Below, piece by piece: positions 63,545 through 64,000 of a stretch of DNA of 64,000 nt. The notes below the pieces were generated by a model. The model was not told where the DNA came from, did no database searches, and worked only from the letters and a program-made list of their open reading frames with translations. The translations under genes were made by a program, and so were the position numbers. Origin of the DNA: Pseudomonas canadensis. Its GTDB lineage: Bacteria; Pseudomonadota; Gammaproteobacteria; Pseudomonadales; Pseudomonadaceae. The stretch lies in NCBI RefSeq assembly GCF_000503215.1, contig NZ_AYTD01000013.1, positions 548,009-612,008 on the forward strand. Reading direction: 5' to 3'. Position 1 is the first letter of the stretch. Each line of letters starts with the position of its first letter.

Positions 63545-64000
63545 GAGTGCACAAAACCTTGTACGTCGTGCAGCGTTGGAATAGAGGGTTGCGCGCCGGC
63601 ACGGGTGACCGACAACGCCGCCGCGACCTGGCCAAAACGGATGGCCTCTGCCTCGCTCTTGCCGTTGGCCAGTGCCGCCGCAAAGCCGCCGACGAAGGTG
63701 TCGCCCGCGGCCGTGGTGTCTACCGCCTTGACCTTTGGCGCTTGCAGATGCGCAAAGCGTTGGCCGTCGGTAAACAGCGTGCCCTGAGACCCCAGGGTGA
63801 TGATCACTTTACCGGCTCCGGCCTGGATCAGTTGGGTCGCCGCCACCTTGGCGTTGTCAATTGAGTCGACCGTCACGCCGCTCAATGCGGCGGCTTCGCT
63901 TTCATTGGGAATGAGGTAGTCGATCGACGCGTACCACTCAGCCGGCAATGGGCCGCTGGCCGGGGCTGGGTTGAGGATCACCGTCTTGCCCAGCTCTCGG
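63541..64000 (-). CDS. rbsK: Ribokinase (partial, N-terminus outside window)
   Basis: The last ~153 residues are present. PfkB family motifs: [28 protein letters not shown], and the ATP/anion-hole and catalytic motif [20 protein letters not shown]. It phosphorylates ribose to ribose 5-phosphate. The 5' part lies beyond base 64000. It overlaps rbsD by 4 bp. Confidence 0.95.
   Translation of the reverse strand, partial: RELGKTVILNPAPASGPLPAEWYASIDYLIPNESEAAALSGVTVDSIDNAKVAATQLIQAGAGKVIITLGSQGTLFTDGQRFAHLQAPKVKAVDTTAAGDTFVGGFAAALANGKSEAEAIRFGQVAAALSVTRAGAQPSIPTLHDVQGFVHS

Overview
The window looks like chromosomal DNA of a Pseudomonas, most likely the P. fluorescens group. The signs are high GC, the housekeeping block thrS-infC-rpmI-rplT-pheS-pheT-ihfA-merR followed by tRNA-Pro(GGG), an Hxc-type type II secretion cluster with a lipoprotein secretin, several TonB-dependent receptor/ABC cassettes, and REP elements of the form GTAGGAGCCGGCTTGCCGGCGA. 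The species assignment is inference from recognised families; no search was run.

Left part (1-15.9 kb): catabolic and accessory genes. They are a two-component flavin monooxygenase (reductase cut by the window edge, plus an acyl-CoA-dehydrogenase-like oxygenase), a divergent aldehyde dehydrogenase, a RidA-family protein lacking the canonical arginine, a sorbosone-dehydrogenase-like lipoprotein, a small lipoprotein, a run of GST, two LysR regulators and a PNPOx-like flavoprotein, a FetAB-like exporter, a DUF1835-like protein, a class C acid phosphatase lipoprotein, an NtaA/DmoA-type monooxygenase and a small cytochrome c.

15.9-23.1 kb: a tight six-gene operon on the minus strand: TonB receptor, amino-acid-type ABC permease, ATPase and binding protein, flavin amine oxidase, and a canonical RidA. 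It reads as a complete route from outer-membrane uptake to oxidation and imine hydrolysis of an unknown amine or amino acid. Upstream lies an ~800 bp gene-free composite inverted repeat with a REP pair at its centre.

24.2-33.7 kb: type II secretion operon gspE-F-G-H-I-J-K-L-M-C-D on the minus strand, mostly joined by 4-bp stop/start overlaps, three of them with GTG starts. No substrate or prepilin peptidase gene is adjacent.

33.9-39.6 kb: a LacI-family regulator, a perfect 14-bp operator palindrome, and a divergent operon of TonB receptor, flavin monooxygenase and SsuA-like binding protein, probably for an organosulfur compound. 39.7-46.2 kb: FecBCDE-like iron ABC genes with a Fur-box-like site and an STN-domain TonB receptor. 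The two regions meet at a REP pair that supplies the stop codons of both converging genes.

46.2-51.0 kb: GntR regulator, amino-acid ABC importer and gamma-glutamyltransferase without a signal peptide. 51.4-59.6 kb: glycine-zipper protein, tRNA-Pro and the translation-gene block. 60-64 kb: small secreted proteins, a CspA-family protein with a strong terminator, an I78-type inhibitor lipoprotein, and a ribose/nucleoside operon (rbsK cut by the window edge, rbsD, exported nucleoside hydrolase).
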